DNA from: an uncultured Lachnospiraceae bacterium
Lineage (GTDB): Bacteria > Bacillota > Clostridia > Lachnospirales > Lachnospiraceae
Direction of reading: 5' to 3'
Assembly: GCA_900315735.1 (NCBI GenBank)
Contig: ONAD01000001.1
Location: 62,001-126,000 of the forward strand
Length of the DNA stretch: 64,000 nucleotides
Of the stretch, positions 27,169-36,904 are shown piece by piece; the stretch's first letter is position 1, and each line of letters opens with the position of its first letter. A program made the translations under genes and the position numbers. The notes beneath the pieces were generated by a model. The model ran no database searches. It had not been told where the DNA came from and was given only the letters and a program-made list of their open reading frames with translations.

Positions 27169-27693
27169 GTGATATTAGATTTAACCGATGTATGTTCATG
27201 TGAAAATAAAGAGCTTACGAAAGAGGCTGTAATTGAATTGACATCCTTTGATTCAAAGTTAGGTGTGTTTCCATTCATAGAGAAAAAGCCATTCGAGCTG
27301 CGTATCGTCAATGAAGAGAATAAGGATTTACTGATTCACGGAGAGACGGACGTAAGGATAGCAATACCATGTGACCGCTGCTTGGAAGAAGTTCCAACAG
27401 ATTTCCATCTGGTATTCGATAAGAAGTTCCCATTGGAAGATGCGGATGCTTCGGAAGAAGAGATGGATGAGGCAGACTACATGAAAGGATTTCAGCTTGA
27501 TATTGATAAAATGGTCTATGATGAAATCTTGGTGAACTGGCCAATGAAGGTTCTGTGCAGAGAGGATTGCAAGGGGATTTGTAAGAAATGCGGTACGAAT
27601 CTGAATGTCAAGACTTGTGACTGCGAGAAATCTGAGCTGGACCCGAGAATGGCAGCAATTCAAGATATTTTCAATAAATTTAAGGAGGTGTAA
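27169..27693 (+). CDS. DUF177 (YceD family) protein
   Basis: A 174-residue protein of the YceD/DUF177 family, which is linked to 23S rRNA and ribosome assembly and almost always sits next to rpmF, as here (4 nt upstream). Cys pairs in CDRCLEEVP and in CREDCKGICKKCG...CDC suggest a bound zinc. GTG 27169 is selected because AAAAGGAG lies 7 nt upstream and the promoter -10 covers the longer frame's start. Confidence 0.88.
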   Translation: MILDLTDVCSCENKELTKEAVIELTSFDSKLGVFPFIEKKPFELRIVNEENKDLLIHGETDVRIAIPCDRCLEEVPTDFHLVFDKKFPLEDADASEEEMDEADYMKGFQLDIDKMVYDEILVNWPMKVLCREDCKGICKKCGTNLNVKTCDCEKSELDPRMAAIQDIFNKFKEV

Positions 27694-27697
27694 CCAG

Positions 27698-27877
27698 ATG
27701 TCAATTTGTCCAAAGAACAAATCTTCCAAAGGAAGAAGAGATAAAAGAAGAGCAAACTGGAAAATGACTGCTCCAAGTTTAGTAAAATGCAGTAAGTGCG
27801 GCGCTTTGATGATGCCTCACAGAGTATGTAAGAACTGCGGTTCATACAACAAGAAAGAAATTATTCCTCAGGACTAA
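27698..27877 (+). CDS. rpmF: 50S ribosomal protein L32
   Basis: A 59-residue basic protein, MSICPKNKSSKGRRDKRRAN at the start, with a zinc-ribbon pair CSKCG and CKNCG, so this is the Cys-containing (zinc-binding) L32 form. TAAGGAGGTG lies 8 nt before ATG and overlaps the end of the DUF177 gene. A terminator follows. Confidence 0.97.
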   Translation: MSICPKNKSSKGRRDKRRANWKMTAPSLVKCSKCGALMMPHRVCKNCGSYNKKEIIPQD

Positions 27878-27891
27878 TTAAGAAGTGACCC

Positions 27892-27920
27892 GGGAGTGTT
27901 TGTAAAAACACTCCCTTTTT
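27892..27920 (+). terminator. Rho-independent terminator after rpmF
   Basis: GGGAGTGTTT and AAACACTCCC pair around GTAA and are followed by TTTTT. Confidence 0.9.
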
Positions 27921-27934
27921 ACTTTATGAAAAAG

Positions 27935-27975
27935 ATAGGCATTTGCAGAACGATTCAGGTTTTGTGAATGCCTAT
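27935..27975. promoter_or_regulatory. Inverted repeat upstream of the YesL-like gene
   Basis: ATAGGCATT at 27935-27943 and AATGCCTAT at 27967-27975 form a perfect 9-bp repeat with a 23-nt gap, just before the ribosome binding site. It could be an operator or a leader hairpin. Confidence 0.4.
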
Positions 27976-27994
27976 TCATAGAAAAGGAGAAGGT

Positions 27995-28648
27995 ATGAGC
28001 AATATTTTTAATTATAATAATAAGTTCTTTAGTGCATTCGATAAAGTAATTAATATATTCTGTCTGAGTTTAATCTGGTTTATGGCATGTATTCCGATTT
28101 TTACTATCGGGGCATCCTGTACGGCACTTTATTATGCAGTGAATAAAGTAATCCGCCACGGCAGAGGATATATCTGGAAAGAGTTCTGGTCATCATTCCG
28201 CTCCAATTTTAAACAGGCAACCGTAATCTGGCTGATTTTCTTATTGATTGGTCTTATTATGGGAGCAGACTGGTTTATTATGTTCCAGTTTATGAAAGCC
28301 GGAGCTGCATGGGGCAAAGCATTTGTGATTTTCGTTGTTATGCTGATATTTGAAATCGCAATCTGGTTATATGTATATCCAAACATTGCACGTTTTGAAA
28401 ATACCAATAAAGCAATTGTAAAGAATGCAGTATTGATGTCATTCGCACATCTGCCAAAGACCATTCTTATGATGATAATTCTTTTGGTTATTGCATTTTT
28501 AGTATATCTGATTCCATTTTTATTAATCTTTGCACCGGCAGCATTTATTGCAATTCAGAATGCTATTATGGAAAAGATTTTCCTGCGTTATATGTCAGAA
28601 GAGGACATTGCCAAAGAAGAGGAGCGAAACCGGGAATATTTCAATTAG
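27995..28648 (+). CDS. YesL family (DUF624) membrane protein
   Basis: A 217-residue integral membrane protein with five hydrophobic helices. It matches DUF624/YesL: N-terminal NKVFNIFCLSLIWFMACIP-like segment, then FTIGASCTALYYAVNKVIR, and VYPNIARFENT. YesL-type proteins often sit beside carbohydrate ABC transporters. No such transporter is visible here, so its role is open. ATG 27995 has AAAAGGAGAAGG upstream. Confidence 0.85.
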   Translation: MSNIFNYNNKFFSAFDKVINIFCLSLIWFMACIPIFTIGASCTALYYAVNKVIRHGRGYIWKEFWSSFRSNFKQATVIWLIFLLIGLIMGADWFIMFQFMKAGAAWGKAFVIFVVMLIFEIAIWLYVYPNIARFENTNKAIVKNAVLMSFAHLPKTILMMIILLVIAFLVYLIPFLLIFAPAAFIAIQNAIMEKIFLRYMSEEDIAKEEERNREYFN

Positions 28649-28729
28649 TTTTCTGTTGATTTCTATGGAAAGTTATAGTATATTTCAATATAGGCTTAAT
28701 GTGATGGCAGATTTACAGGAGGAATGTAT

Positions 28730-29725
28730 ATGCAGGAAGTCATAAGAGTGGCAGTTGATGCAATGGGAGGCGACAACGCGCCGGGCGAAATTGTAAAAGG
28801 TGCCATCGAGGCAGTAAATACACGCAGTGATATACAGGTTGTACTGGTTGGACAGCAGGAGGTGATTGCTGAGGAACTGGCAAAGTATACTTATGCAAAA
28901 GACCAGATTGAAATTAGAAATGCAACAGAAGTAATTGAGACTGCGGAACATCCGGTAAATGCAATTCGTAAGAAAAAAGATTCATCGATTGTAGTTGGAA
29001 TGAATATGGTAAAACAGAAGGAAGCAGATGCATTTGTATCAGCAGGAAGCTCCGGAGCCATATTGGTTGGTGGACAGGTGATTGTAGGAAGAATCCGAGG
29101 TATCGAGCGTCCGCCTTTAGCACCGCTGATTCCGACAGAGACAGGAGTATCCTTACTTATTGATTGCGGAGCAAATGTAGATGCACGTTCTTCACATCTG
29201 GTACAGTTTGCCAAGATGGGTTCCATTTATATGGAAAATGTTGTGGGAATTAAGAACCCGAGAGTTGCAATTGTAAATATCGGAGCAGAAGAAGAAAAAG
29301 GAAATGCACTGGTAAAGGAAACGTATCCTTTATTAAAAGAGTGTAAGGATATCAATTTTGTGGGAAGTATTGAAGCAAGAGAGATACCGCATGGCGGAGC
29401 AGATGTCATTGTCTGTGAAGCATTTGTAGGAAATGTAATCTTAAAACTTTATGAGGGACTTTCCAGTACCCTGATTAGTGTAGTAAAACAGGGAATGCTC
29501 AGCAGCTTAAAGAGTAAGATTGGTGCAGCATTGGCATTACCGGCACTGAAGAAGACATTAAAATCTTTTGATGCATCCCAGTATGGCGGAGCACCGTTGC
29601 TTGGACTGAACGGACTGGTAGTTAAGACACATGGAAGTTCCAAGGCAAAGGAAGTAAAGAATTCCATCATTCAGTGTGTTACATTTAAAGAACAGGATAT
29701 CAATAATAAAATCAAAAAAATATAG
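28730..29725 (+). CDS. plsX: Phosphate acyltransferase PlsX
   Basis: A 331-residue enzyme that makes acyl-phosphate from acyl-ACP for phosphatidic acid synthesis. The start VAVDAMGGDNAPGEIVKG is the family signature. VSAGSSGAILVGG and DCGANVDARSSHLVQFAKMG are also conserved. ATG 28730 lies 7 nt after AGGAGG; ATG 28724 is only 1 nt from it and is unlikely. It is followed by acpP, the usual order. Confidence 0.96.
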   Translation: MQEVIRVAVDAMGGDNAPGEIVKGAIEAVNTRSDIQVVLVGQQEVIAEELAKYTYAKDQIEIRNATEVIETAEHPVNAIRKKKDSSIVVGMNMVKQKEADAFVSAGSSGAILVGGQVIVGRIRGIERPPLAPLIPTETGVSLLIDCGANVDARSSHLVQFAKMGSIYMENVVGIKNPRVAIVNIGAEEEKGNALVKETYPLLKECKDINFVGSIEAREIPHGGADVIVCEAFVGNVILKLYEGLSSTLISVVKQGMLSSLKSKIGAALALPALKKTLKSFDASQYGGAPLLGLNGLVVKTHGSSKAKEVKNSIIQCVTFKEQDINNKIKKI

Positions 29726-29761
29726 TAATTTCTGAAACAGAAGAATAGAAAGGAAAAGATT

Positions 29762-29992
29762 ATGGAATTTGAAAAACTGAAAAAAATTATTGCAGAAGTC
29801 CTGAATGTGGACGAAGAAGAAATTAGTATGGAAACTACTTTTGTAGATGACCTTGGCGCAGATTCATTGGATGTTTTCCAGATTATCATGGGTCTGGAGG
29901 AAGAATTTGATATTGAGATTCCAAATGAAGAAGCAGAGAAAATTGTTACTGTAGGCGATGCGGTAGAGCAGATAAAGAGTGCGCTGAACTAA
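29762..29992 (+). CDS. acpP: Acyl carrier protein
   Basis: A 76-residue acidic protein that carries fatty acyl chains. The phosphopantetheine attachment motif GADSLDVFQ is present, with the Ser at about 38. AGAAAGGAAAAG lies upstream. Two hairpins follow its stop. Confidence 0.97.
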   Translation: MEFEKLKKIIAEVLNVDEEEISMETTFVDDLGADSLDVFQIIMGLEEEFDIEIPNEEAEKIVTVGDAVEQIKSALN

Positions 29993-30034
29993 AAGCAGAA
30001 TAGATAGTATTCTTCAAAGGAAGCATATTGTGCG

Positions 30035-30095
30035 AAAGAGTCCGGCATGCCGGACTCTTTTTACTTTACAGGAAATTGCTTTCCTGTAAAGTAAA
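30035..30095 (+). terminator. Two consecutive terminator-like hairpins after acpP
   Basis: First, AGAGTCCGGC/GCCGGACTCT is a 22-bp-span perfect palindrome with A-run before and T-run after (30035-30062). Second, ACTTTACAGGAAA/TTTCCTGTAAAGT around TTGC (30063-30092) is perfect over 13 bp and is flanked by T5 and A6, so it can end transcription from either side. Confidence 0.85.
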
Positions 30096-30240
30096 AAACG
30101 CTCCGCGAGGATGCGCACTGCGGCGTATAAGGTAGATGTCGCAAGCGACCGCCGCAAATGTGCCAAGGCACATTCTTTGTTCCGCGGGTAGTTCGCAGGC
30201 GGCTTGCATGCAGATTTGGCGAGCACCGCGATAACAGTTA
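30096..30240 (+). ncRNA. GC-rich structured region between acpP and rnc
   Basis: The stretch is clearly richer in GC than its surroundings and is full of short perfect stems: TGCGGCG/CGCCGCA enclosing GTCGC-AA-GCGAC, then AATGTGCC-AA-GGCACATT, then CCGCGGG, GGCGGCTTGCATGC and GGCGAGCACCGCG. No open frame with a binding site is visible. It may be a structured RNA leader of rnc or a mobile palindromic sequence. I do not recognise the class. Confidence 0.5.
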
Positions 30241-30253
30241 GAAGGAGAAAACA

Positions 30254-30952
30254 GTGAGCAGATTACATGAATTTGAAGAAGTGATAGGATATCATTTCAA
30301 CAATCAGGGATTATTAAGACAGGCATTAACCCATAGTTCCTATGCCAATGAAAGACATATGAAGAAGCACTCAGATAATGAGCGGCTGGAATTCTTAGGC
30401 GATGCAGTGCTTGAGGTTACATCCAGTGAATTCTTATATCAGAAATATCCGGATTATTCGGAAGGAGAACTGACCAAGCTTCGGGCAAGCCTTGTGTGTG
30501 AGCCGACACTGGCATTTTGCACCAGAGCAATTGATTTGGGAAAATATCTGTATCTTGGAAAAGGAGAGGATTTAACCGGTGGAAGAAATCGGAAATCTAT
30601 TCTTTCTGATGCATTGGAAGCAGTAATAGGAGCAATTTTTCTGGATGGTGGTTTTGCTAATGCAAAAGAGTTTGTGTTAAAATACATTCTGACAGACATT
30701 GAGCACAAACAGCTCTTTTATGATAGCAAGACTATCCTGCAGGAGGTAGTACAGGCAGGATATAGTGAAGAACTGAATTATCAGTTGATTCGGGAAGAAG
30801 GACCGGATCATGATAAACGGTTTGTGGTAGAAGCCAGAATCGGTGAGAAGTCCATTGGAGAGGGAATGGGACATACAAAGAAAGCAGCGGAACAGGAAGC
30901 TGCATATCAGGCGCTGCTTAAGCTGAAACAGCAGGAGAATAAGCGCTCTTAA
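30254..30952 (+). CDS. rnc: Ribonuclease III
   Basis: A 232-residue double-strand RNA endonuclease. The catalytic signature NERLEFLGDAVLEV (about 41-54) and the second acidic cluster DALEAVIGAIFLDGG are in place, followed by a dsRNA-binding domain ending GMGHTKKAAEQEAAYQALLKL. The start is GTG with GAAGGAG 8 nt upstream. It begins the rnc-smc-ftsY operon. Confidence 0.96.
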   Translation: MSRLHEFEEVIGYHFNNQGLLRQALTHSSYANERHMKKHSDNERLEFLGDAVLEVTSSEFLYQKYPDYSEGELTKLRASLVCEPTLAFCTRAIDLGKYLYLGKGEDLTGGRNRKSILSDALEAVIGAIFLDGGFANAKEFVLKYILTDIEHKQLFYDSKTILQEVVQAGYSEELNYQLIREEGPDHDKRFVVEARIGEKSIGEGMGHTKKAAEQEAAYQALLKLKQQENKRS

Positions 30953-30964
30953 ACGGAGGAAGTT

Positions 30965-33900
30965 ATGTATCTCAAAAGTATTGAAATTCACGGTTTTAAA
31001 TCATTTGCAAATAAAATTGTATTTGATTTTCACAACGGAATCACAGGCATTGTGGGGCCAAACGGTAGTGGAAAAAGTAATGTTGCGGACGCAGTGCGCT
31101 GGGTATTGGGAGAACAGAGTGCCAAGCAGTTACGTGGCGCAAGCATGCAGGATGTTATTTTTGCAGGAACAGAGAATCGTAAGCCATTAAGTTATGCATA
31201 TGTTGCAATTACATTAGACAATGCAGACCATCAGCTTGCAGTAGATTATTCAGAAGTAACGGTAGCACGAAGAGTATACCGTTCCGGAGAAAGTGAATAT
31301 CTTATCAATGGCAATCCATGCCGTCTGAAAGATGTAAGTGAGCTCTTTTATGATACCGGTATTGGTAAAGAAGGTTATTCCATTATCGGACAGGGTCAGA
31401 TTGAGCGAATCTTAAGCGGTAAGCCGGAGGAAAGAAGAGAACTTTTCGACGAAGCGGCAGGAATTGTAAAGTATAAGAGAAGAAAAGTAACCGCTCAGAA
31501 GAAATTAGAGAGTGAACGGGAGAACCTGGTACGTGTCAATGACATTTTAGCAGAGTTGGAACGTCAGGTAGGACCGTTGGAGAAACAGTCTGAGACCGCG
31601 AGAATCTATCTTAAGAAAAAGGAAGAGTTAAAGACCTTAGATGTCAACATGTTCCTTTTAGAGATGGAGCGGATTGAGAATCAGACCAAAGAAGTAGAAG
31701 AAAAATTCAAAATTGCAGATACCCAGTTAAAAGAAGACAATGAGGCATACGAGAATATCAAAGCGGAGTATGAGAAAAAAGAGCAGGACATGGAAGAAAT
31801 GGATGCCAGAATCACAGAAATCCGCGAAGAACTCAGCAATACCAATGTCATGAAGGGAAAACTGGAAGGTCAGATAAATGTATTAAATGAGCAGATTAAA
31901 GCTGCGCAGATGACAGATGACAGTTTAAAAGCACGTTTGGAGCAGTTAGAAAGTGACCGGAAAGAAAGAAAAGAACAGCAGGAGCATTATCTTGCACAGA
32001 AGCAGGAGATTGACAGCCAGGTAGCAGAGATTGAAGCACGCAAGAAGGCAGCTTCTGATGAATTGGAAAAGATTCAGAAGGAAATTGCCCGCTGTACACA
32101 GGGAATCGAAGAAGGCAAGAATGAGATTATCGAGATTCTGAATAATAAAGCTTCCACAAAAGCAAAATTACAGAAATTCGATACCATGGCAGAGCAGGTA
32201 AATATCCGCAAAGCCCAGTTGAACCAGCGTCTCTTAAAGCGTAAAAGTGAAGAAGCAGATTTACAGAGTGTATTGTCAGAATATCAGGACAAGTTAGCGG
32301 AAGTAAATCGTGAGATTGAAGCATTAAAAGCGAAAGAAAAAGAGACCGCAGACTTAATTCAAAGCTGGCGTAAGAAAACTGCAGAAAACCGGAATGCTTT
32401 AGAAAAGGCAACTATTGATTATAATAAGGGAGAGTCCCGTCTTGAGACCTTAAAGAATATTGCAGAGCGTTATGAAGGCTATGGAAACAGTATCCGTAAG
32501 GTAATGGAGCAGAAAGATAAAGAAGGCGGAATCCTTGGTGTTGTTGCAGATCTCATTCAGGTAGACAAGAAGTACGAGACAGCCATTGAGGTAGCACTTA
32601 GTGGAAATATCCAGAACATTGTTACGAAAGACGAACAGACTGCAAAGAAGATGATTGCTTATCTGAAGCAGAATCGTCTGGGACGTGCAACTTTTCTGCC
32701 ACTGACCAGTGTTACCGGTAAGGATAACAGCAAGCAGGATGTATTCTTAAAAGAAGAAGGCGTAATTGGAAAAGCAGATACACTGGTAAAACACGATGCA
32801 AAATTTGACGGTGTAATGTCCTATCTTCTGGGAAGAGTCTTTGTGATGGATACCATTGACCATGCATTGGCACTGGCAAAGAAAAGCCATTATTCCTTAC
32901 ATATGGTAACCTTAGAGGGCGAGTATTTAAGCCCGGGTGGTTCCATTGCCGGTGGTGCATTTAAGAATACCGGAAATCTTCTGGGAAGAAAACGTGAAAT
33001 TGACGATTTGACGAAGAGACTGGAAGAGATGAAGAAAACCATTGCATCCTGCAAGGAGCGGAGTGAAGAAATTCGTACCGCACAGGAACTTGCCATGCAG
33101 GATATGGAAAAGGTACGAACCGATTTACAGGAGCAGTATTTACAGCAGAATACAGCTAAAATGAATGTAGACCGTACGTTGCAGCAGAAGAACGAGAGCG
33201 AAAGCGTATTCGAGGGCTTAAAGAATGAGAGCCAGGATATTGAAGACCAGTTAACAGATATTAAAAAGGGCAAGGAACGTACAGAAGAGGAAATCAAAGA
33301 AGCGGAAGTACGGGAAGAAGAAATCAAAGCCCAGGCAGAGCAGTTCCAGGCAATCTTAGAAGAGCAGATGAAGTTAGAAGAGGCTGCTACCGAAGCTGTA
33401 TCCAAGGTTCAGTTAGAGGAAGCCGGATTCACGCAGAAACAGGAATTCATACAGGAAAACTTAGACCGTGTGGAAGAAGAGTTAGAGCGTGTATACAAGA
33501 ATCAGGAATCTTTAAAGAACCAGTCAGCAGAATCCAAAGAAGATGCAAAGCGTCATGAGGCAGACATTGAAGCCATCCGAAAGACTATTCTTGCATCGGA
33601 TGAGAATTATGTGGCATTGAATCAGAAGCTTTCTGAGAGCATTGCTGCAAAAGAACAGATGTCAGCAGAGTATAAGGGATTCTTTGAACGAAGAGAAGAG
33701 ATTTCCAAACGGATTGCAAATCTTGATAAAGAGATTTTCCGACTGAACAGCCAGAGAGAGAAGTTAGAGGAGGCCGGCGAATACCAGACCAATTATATGT
33801 GGGAGGAATATGAACTGACTCCGCATAATGCATTGCTGCTTCGCAATGAAGAATACCAGGATTTACCGGAACTTAAGAAACAGATTTACGGTATCAAGGA

Positions 33901-34525
33901 TGATATCCGAAAATTAGGTGATGTCAATGTTAATGCCATTGAAGAATATAAGGAAATCAGTGAGCGTTATACATTCTTAAAGACACAGCATGATGATCTG
34001 GTAGAAGCAGAGCAGACCTTGATTGGTATTATCGAAGATTTGGATACCGGAATGCGTAAGCAGTTTACAGAGAAATTTGCAGAGATTCAGCATGAATTTG
34101 ATAAGGCGTTTAAGGACCTTTTTGGTGGTGGTAAAGGAACTTTAGAGTTAGTCGAGGATGAGGACATCTTAGAGTGTGGCATCCGTATCATTGCACAGCC
34201 ACCTGGAAAGAAACTGCAGAACATGATGCAGTTATCCGGTGGAGAAAAATCATTGACAGCCATTGCACTGTTATTTGCAATTCAGAACTTAAAGCCATCC
34301 CCATTCTGTCTCTTAGACGAGATTGAGGCAGCGTTAGACGATTCTAACGTAGGACGTTTTGCAAAATATCTGCATAAATTAACGAAGAATACGCAGTTTA
34401 TTATCATTACGCACCGAAGAGGAACCATGGCAGCAGCCGACCGCTTGTACGGAATTACCATGCAGGAGAAGGGTGTATCCACACTGGTAAGTGTAAACCT
34501 GATTGAAGAAGATTTAGATAAATAA
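30965..34525 (+). CDS. smc: Chromosome segregation protein SMC
   Basis: A 1186-residue condensin subunit. The Walker A is [14 protein letters not shown] near residue 32. Two long coiled coils flank a hinge of about 505-680 ([34 protein letters not shown]). The C-terminal ABC signature [16 protein letters not shown] and Walker [13 protein letters not shown] are complete. The length is standard. GGAGG lies 5 nt before ATG, and the gene follows rnc by 12 nt. Confidence 0.97.
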   Translation: MYLKSIEIHGFKSFANKIVFDFHNGITGIVGPNGSGKSNVADAVRWVLGEQSAKQLRGASMQDVIFAGTENRKPLSYAYVAITLDNADHQLAVDYSEVTVARRVYRSGESEYLINGNPCRLKDVSELFYDTGIGKEGYSIIGQGQIERILSGKPEERRELFDEAAGIVKYKRRKVTAQKKLESERENLVRVNDILAELERQVGPLEKQSETARIYLKKKEELKTLDVNMFLLEMERIENQTKEVEEKFKIADTQLKEDNEAYENIKAEYEKKEQDMEEMDARITEIREELSNTNVMKGKLEGQINVLNEQIKAAQMTDDSLKARLEQLESDRKERKEQQEHYLAQKQEIDSQVAEIEARKKAASDELEKIQKEIARCTQGIEEGKNEIIEILNNKASTKAKLQKFDTMAEQVNIRKAQLNQRLLKRKSEEADLQSVLSEYQDKLAEVNREIEALKAKEKETADLIQSWRKKTAENRNALEKATIDYNKGESRLETLKNIAERYEGYGNSIRKVMEQKDKEGGILGVVADLIQVDKKYETAIEVALSGNIQNIVTKDEQTAKKMIAYLKQNRLGRATFLPLTSVTGKDNSKQDVFLKEEGVIGKADTLVKHDAKFDGVMSYLLGRVFVMDTIDHALALAKKSHYSLHMVTLEGEYLSPGGSIAGGAFKNTGNLLGRKREIDDLTKRLEEMKKTIASCKERSEEIRTAQELAMQDMEKVRTDLQEQYLQQNTAKMNVDRTLQQKNESESVFEGLKNESQDIEDQLTDIKKGKERTEEEIKEAEVREEEIKAQAEQFQAILEEQMKLEEAATEAVSKVQLEEAGFTQKQEFIQENLDRVEEELERVYKNQESLKNQSAESKEDAKRHEADIEAIRKTILASDENYVALNQKLSESIAAKEQMSAEYKGFFERREEISKRIANLDKEIFRLNSQREKLEEAGEYQTNYMWEEYELTPHNALLLRNEEYQDLPELKKQIYGIKDDIRKLGDVNVNAIEEYKEISERYTFLKTQHDDLVEAEQTLIGIIEDLDTGMRKQFTEKFAEIQHEFDKAFKDLFGGGKGTLELVEDEDILECGIRIIAQPPGKKLQNMMQLSGGEKSLTAIALLFAIQNLKPSPFCLLDEIEAALDDSNVGRFAKYLHKLTKNTQFIIITHRRGTMAAADRLYGITMQEKGVSTLVSVNLIEEDLDK

Positions 34526-34554
34526 GAGAAATGAACAGAGAAAGAAGTGACAAG

Positions 34555-35526
34555 ATGGAAGAAGAAAAGAAAGAGAAAAAAGGCTTTTTTGCCCGCCTTG
34601 TATCAGGATTAACCAAGACAAGAGACAATATTGTATCCGGGATTGATTCCGTATTTCATGGATTCTCACATATTGATGATGATTTCTATGAAGAAATCGA
34701 AGAGATTCTGATTATGGGAGACCTTGGCGTACATGCCACAGAGGCAATTTTGGACAAGTTAAAGGAACGTGTCAAAGAGGAAAAAATCAAAGAGCCGGCA
34801 GATTGCAAGGAGCTTCTGATTCAGAGTATCAAAGAGCAGATGGATGTAGGCGAGACTGCATACCGCTTCGAGGAAGAGAAGTCCGTCGTTTTAGTCATCG
34901 GTGTAAACGGAGTCGGAAAGACAACCTCTGTTGGTAAGCTGGCAGGTAAATTAAAAAGTCAGGGCAAACGTGTGGTATTAGCAGCAGCAGATACCTTCCG
35001 TGCGGCCGCAGGAGACCAGTTAAAGGAATGGGCAAACCGTGCCGGAGTAGATATGATTGGCGGTCAGGAGGGTGCAGACCCGGGTTCTGTTGTATATGAT
35101 GCAGTAGCAGCCGCAAAAGCAAGAAAGGCAGATGTCCTTTTGTGCGATACTGCAGGACGGCTTCATAACAAGAAAAACCTGATGGAAGAACTTCGTAAAA
35201 TCAACCGTATTCTGGAAAAAGAATATTCCGATGCATACCGCGAGACACTGGTGGTATTGGATGCTACAACAGGGCAGAATGCACTGGCGCAGGCAAGACA
35301 GTTTGCAGAAGTGGCAGACATTACCGGAATTATTTTAACGAAAATGGACGGAACTGCAAAAGGTGGTATCGCAGTTGCCATTCAGTCAGAGCTTGGCATT
35401 CCGGTAAAATATATCGGTGTCGGTGAGACCATAGATGATTTACAGAAATTTGATTCTGAGCAGTTTGTAAATGCATTGTTTGATGTAAAGGAAGATTCGG
35501 TAGAAGAAAGAGAGGCAGAATGTTAA
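34555..35526 (+). CDS. ftsY: Signal recognition particle receptor FtsY
   Basis: A 323-residue SRP GTPase that docks ribosome-SRP complexes at the membrane. An N-terminal basic/acidic segment and helical N domain precede the G domain, with G1 GVNGVGKTTSVGKL (about 115), the ADTFRAAAGDQL I-box, G3 DTAGR and G4 TKMDGTAKGG. A second possible start at 34531 would add eight residues; neither has a strong binding site. It follows smc as in most Firmicutes and overlaps ilvA by 7 nt. Confidence 0.95.
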   Translation: MEEEKKEKKGFFARLVSGLTKTRDNIVSGIDSVFHGFSHIDDDFYEEIEEILIMGDLGVHATEAILDKLKERVKEEKIKEPADCKELLIQSIKEQMDVGETAYRFEEEKSVVLVIGVNGVGKTTSVGKLAGKLKSQGKRVVLAAADTFRAAAGDQLKEWANRAGVDMIGGQEGADPGSVVYDAVAAAKARKADVLLCDTAGRLHNKKNLMEELRKINRILEKEYSDAYRETLVVLDATTGQNALAQARQFAEVADITGIILTKMDGTAKGGIAVAIQSELGIPVKYIGVGETIDDLQKFDSEQFVNALFDVKEDSVEEREAEC

Positions 35527-36731
35527 CATTAGATAAGTTTGAAGAAGCAAGTGAAAAAGTAAAAGAAGTAACCTTAGAGACCAAATTAATCTATAGCAAT
35601 TATTTAAGCGAGCAGACCGGTAATAAAGTATATCTGAAACCGGAAAATATGCAGTTTACCGGAGCATATAAAGTACGTGGTGCATATTACAAAATCAGCA
35701 CTTTGTCCGAAGAGGAAAGAAAACGTGGACTGATTACTGCTTCTGCTGGAAACCATGCACAGGGTGTTGCTTATGCAGCAAAATGCTATGGCTGTAAAGC
35801 AACCATTGTAATGCCAACCACGACACCATTGATTAAAGTAAACCGTACCAAGAGCTATGGCGCTGATGTAGTCCTTTACGGAGATGTTTATGATGAAGCA
35901 TGTGCACATGCATATGAACTGGCAGAGAAGCATGGATATACCTTTATCCATCCTTTCGATGATTTAACCGTTGCAACCGGTCAGGGAACCATTGCTATGG
36001 AAATCTTCAAGGAACTTCCACTGGTGGAGTATATCTTAGTACCAATCGGAGGAGGCGGACTGGCAACCGGTGTTTCTACTCTTTCAAAATTACTGAATCC
36101 AAAGATTAAAGTAATCGGTGTAGAGCCGGCTGGCGCAAATTGTATGCAGGCTTCCTTTAAAGAGGGCAAGGTTACAACACTTCCGACAGTAAATACCATT
36201 GCTGATGGTACCGCAGTAAAGACTCCGGGAGAAAAAATCTTCCCATACATTCAGAAGAACTTAGACGAAATCATTACCGTAAGTGATGATGAACTGGTAG
36301 TATCTTTCCTTGATATGGTAGAGAACCATAAGATGGTTGTAGAGAACTCCGGCTTACTTACCGTTGCTGCATTAAAGCATCTGAATGTAAAAGACAAACG
36401 GGTCGTATCCATCTTAAGTGGTGGAAACATGGATGTCATTACCATGTCTTCCGTTGTTCAGCAGGGACTTATTTTCCGTGACAGAATCTTTACCGTATCC
36501 GTACTGCTTCCGGATAAGCCGGGTGAGCTTTGTAAAGTATCCGGAACCATTGCAAGAGAGCAGGGAAATGTAATCAAGCTGGAGCATAACCAGTTTGTAA
36601 CAACCAACCGTACCGCAGCCGTAGAGCTTCGCATTACCTTAGAGTGCTTTGGACCGGAACATAAACAGCAGATTATCAAAGCGCTGGAAAAGGAAGGCTA
36701 TAAACCAAAGCAGGTTCGTACCAGCCTGTAA
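35520..36731 (+). CDS. ilvA: Threonine ammonia-lyase (threonine dehydratase)
   Basis: A 403-residue PLP enzyme that deaminates threonine to 2-oxobutyrate. The PLP Lys is in FTGAYKVRGAYYK, the phosphate loop is PIGGGGLATG, and ASAGNHAQGVAYA is present. A single C-terminal ACT domain (about 330-403, from VLLPDKPGELCKVSGTIA) resembles the short biosynthetic/catabolic allosteric form. The start overlaps the end of ftsY, so it is likely to be co-translated with that operon, which is not a common partner for ilvA. Confidence 0.92.
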   Translation: MLTLDKFEEASEKVKEVTLETKLIYSNYLSEQTGNKVYLKPENMQFTGAYKVRGAYYKISTLSEEERKRGLITASAGNHAQGVAYAAKCYGCKATIVMPTTTPLIKVNRTKSYGADVVLYGDVYDEACAHAYELAEKHGYTFIHPFDDLTVATGQGTIAMEIFKELPLVEYILVPIGGGGLATGVSTLSKLLNPKIKVIGVEPAGANCMQASFKEGKVTTLPTVNTIADGTAVKTPGEKIFPYIQKNLDEIITVSDDELVVSFLDMVENHKMVVENSGLLTVAALKHLNVKDKRVVSILSGGNMDVITMSSVVQQGLIFRDRIFTVSVLLPDKPGELCKVSGTIAREQGNVIKLEHNQFVTTNRTAAVELRITLECFGPEHKQQIIKALEKEGYKPKQVRTSL

Positions 36732-36747
36732 GAAAATAAAAAGTGAT

Positions 36748-36793
36748 AGGACATATCAAATTCCTAAAGTGGAAGGAGATATGTCCTTTTTTA
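36748..36793 (+). terminator. Terminator after ilvA
   Basis: AGGACATATC and GATATGTCCT pair, followed by a run of T. Confidence 0.85.
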
Positions 36794-36812
36794 TGCGTAT
36801 AGTGAGAAAAAC

Positions 36813-36882
36813 GTTCTTTAATTAGATGAAATTAAAGAACAATATTTACAACCGCTCTTTCATATGATAGAATGAAAGAACG
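36813..36882 (+). promoter_or_regulatory. AbiE promoter with two palindromic operators
   Basis: Promoter: TTTACA at 36845-36850, 17-nt spacer, TAGAAT at 36868-36873. Operator 1 is GTTCTTTAATT/AATTAAAGAAC (36813-36823, 36830-36840), a perfect 11-bp repeat upstream of -35. Operator 2 is CGCTCTTTCAT/ATGAAAGAACG (36853-36863, 36872-36882), one mismatch, covering the spacer and -10. All four half-sites share TCTTT(A/C)AT. AbiEi antitoxins are known to bind two such repeats and repress their own operon. Confidence 0.8.
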
Positions 36883-36904
36883 ATTTGAAAGAGTGGTGAT
36901 ATTT

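Noticed and set aside
32890-33405. Minus-strand frame of 171 codons, Ser-rich
   Set aside because: It is the antisense of the SMC coiled coil, where Glu/Lys codons read as Ser/Phe/Leu on the other strand.
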